DNA of 6,204 nucleotides from Paracoccaceae bacterium (GTDB lineage Bacteria; Pseudomonadota; Alphaproteobacteria; Rhodobacterales; Rhodobacteraceae), in NCBI GenBank assembly GCA_003447515.1, contig DLZA01000207.1:1-6204 (forward strand), given 5' to 3'. The position numbers and the translations under genes were made by a program. Of the stretch, positions 5,973-6,204 are shown piece after piece. The notes below the pieces were generated by a model that searched no databases, was not told where the DNA came from, and saw only the letters and a list, made by a program, of their open reading frames with translations. Each line of letters opens with the position of its first letter. Position 1 is the first letter of the stretch.

Positions 5973-5999
5973 GCAGTGCCTGATGTGAAGAGGCACTGC
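5973..5999. repeat. Perfect 9-bp hairpin downstream of the TRAP operon
   Basis: The arms GCAGTGCCT (5973-5981) and AGGCACTGC (5991-5999) pair without mismatch around a 9-base loop. No T run follows on either strand, so it is not a standard intrinsic terminator. It could still protect the 3' end of the TRAP mRNA about 160 bases after its stop, or belong to a dispersed repeat. Confidence 0.55.
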
Positions 6000-6081
6000 C
6001 AGATTAAACTTGCTTGAAGCGGGCAGAGTGACTTTGTAACCTCGTCTAAAAACAAAACACTCTCCATTCAGGTACATGAAA

Positions 6082-6152
6082 CTTGGCCCGGGGTTCCTGA
6101 ACCATCTTGCCTTGGCCCGTGGACCGGGAACCAGGAGCCACGGCCCCGGACC
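6082..6152. repeat. GC-rich block with nested direct and inverted repeats
   Basis: The block stands out from the AT-rich surroundings. CTTGGCCCG occurs twice (6082-6090 and 6111-6119). GGTTC and GAACC face each other at 6092-6103. GGTTCC (6092-6097) is complementary to GGAACC (6127-6132). CCGTGG (6117-6122) pairs with CCACGG (6138-6143). This density of small repeats resembles an extragenic palindromic-type repeat or a mobile-element end, but no family is recognised and no terminal repeats or target duplication can be shown. Confidence 0.4.
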
Positions 6153-6204
6153 ATAGATCACGCACCCACGTCTTACTTATAGCGTTGCCGCGACACAGTT
6201 AGGC

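Larger units (their letters stand above)
5810..6204. other. Non-coding stretch after the TRAP operon
   Basis: No convincing gene is seen in these 395 bases. The first 140 or so are AT-rich with T runs (for example after the stop and around 5850) but no stable stem, so termination may be Rho-dependent. From 5959 come a short palindrome, a perfect 9-bp hairpin and, after an unremarkable 80 bases, a GC-rich repeat-like block. A minus-strand open frame at 6161-5961 begins with GTG without a ribosome site and its proline/glycine-rich start simply reflects the GC-rich block. Confidence 0.6.

Noticed and set aside
5961..6161. Minus-strand open frame of 66 codons with a proline/glycine-rich start
   Set aside because: GTG start without a ribosome site, no recognisable domain, and its odd composition comes from the GC-rich repeat block and the hairpin arms it reads through.
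1..6204. CRISPR array, tRNA, rRNA or insertion sequence
   Set aside because: No regularly spaced repeats, cloverleaf, ribosomal sequence or transposase frame was seen on either strand.

Overview
The window looks like a chromosomal catabolic locus from an alphaproteobacterium, most likely a marine Rhodobacteraceae (Roseobacter group) member. This rests on the gene set, the protein style and the moderate GC content; no rRNA or marker gene is present, so the taxonomy is inference.

Layout. On the minus strand, reading right to left, lie an IclR-family regulator (2695-1904), an aconitase/isopropylmalate-dehydratase-like large subunit (1826-564), its small subunit (559-38), and the first 13 codons of a further gene (41-1) that overlaps the small-subunit stop as ATGA and runs off the left edge. 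Divergently, on the plus strand, lies a complete three-part TRAP transporter: a periplasmic binding protein (2815-3894), a small membrane subunit (3957-4466) and a large membrane subunit (4469-5809). The last 395 bases (5810-6204) hold no convincing gene. They are AT-rich at first and then contain several palindromes and a GC-rich repeat-like block.

How the parts work together. The TRAP system would import a small carboxylate, and the Fe-S (de)hydratase-like enzyme and the unseen downstream gene(s) would process it. Control is visible in the DNA. Two near-identical 17-bp inverted repeats, ATTTCAnnnnnTGAAAT, flank the regulator gene. One lies upstream of the TRAP operon, the other upstream of the enzyme operon, and each ends exactly 12 bp before a TTGACA/TTGACT -35 box. 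The two sites and their flanks are alike over 35 bp (25 identities by hand count). This points to one IclR protein controlling uptake and catabolism together, probably as an activator given the site position near -57.

The most unusual part is the enzyme. The three cysteines for the 4Fe-4S cluster are kept, but several classic aconitase-family active-site motifs are altered in both subunits: DSHT to DGHI, CTNGR to CASGR, NRNFEGR to TLNVRGR, and, in the small subunit, CGSSREHA to YGHPHYPP. The last change removes the serine and arginine that act as catalytic base and substrate anchor in aconitase. The enzyme therefore probably belongs to a divergent subclass with a substrate, and perhaps a chemistry, that cannot be read from LeuCD or aconitase.
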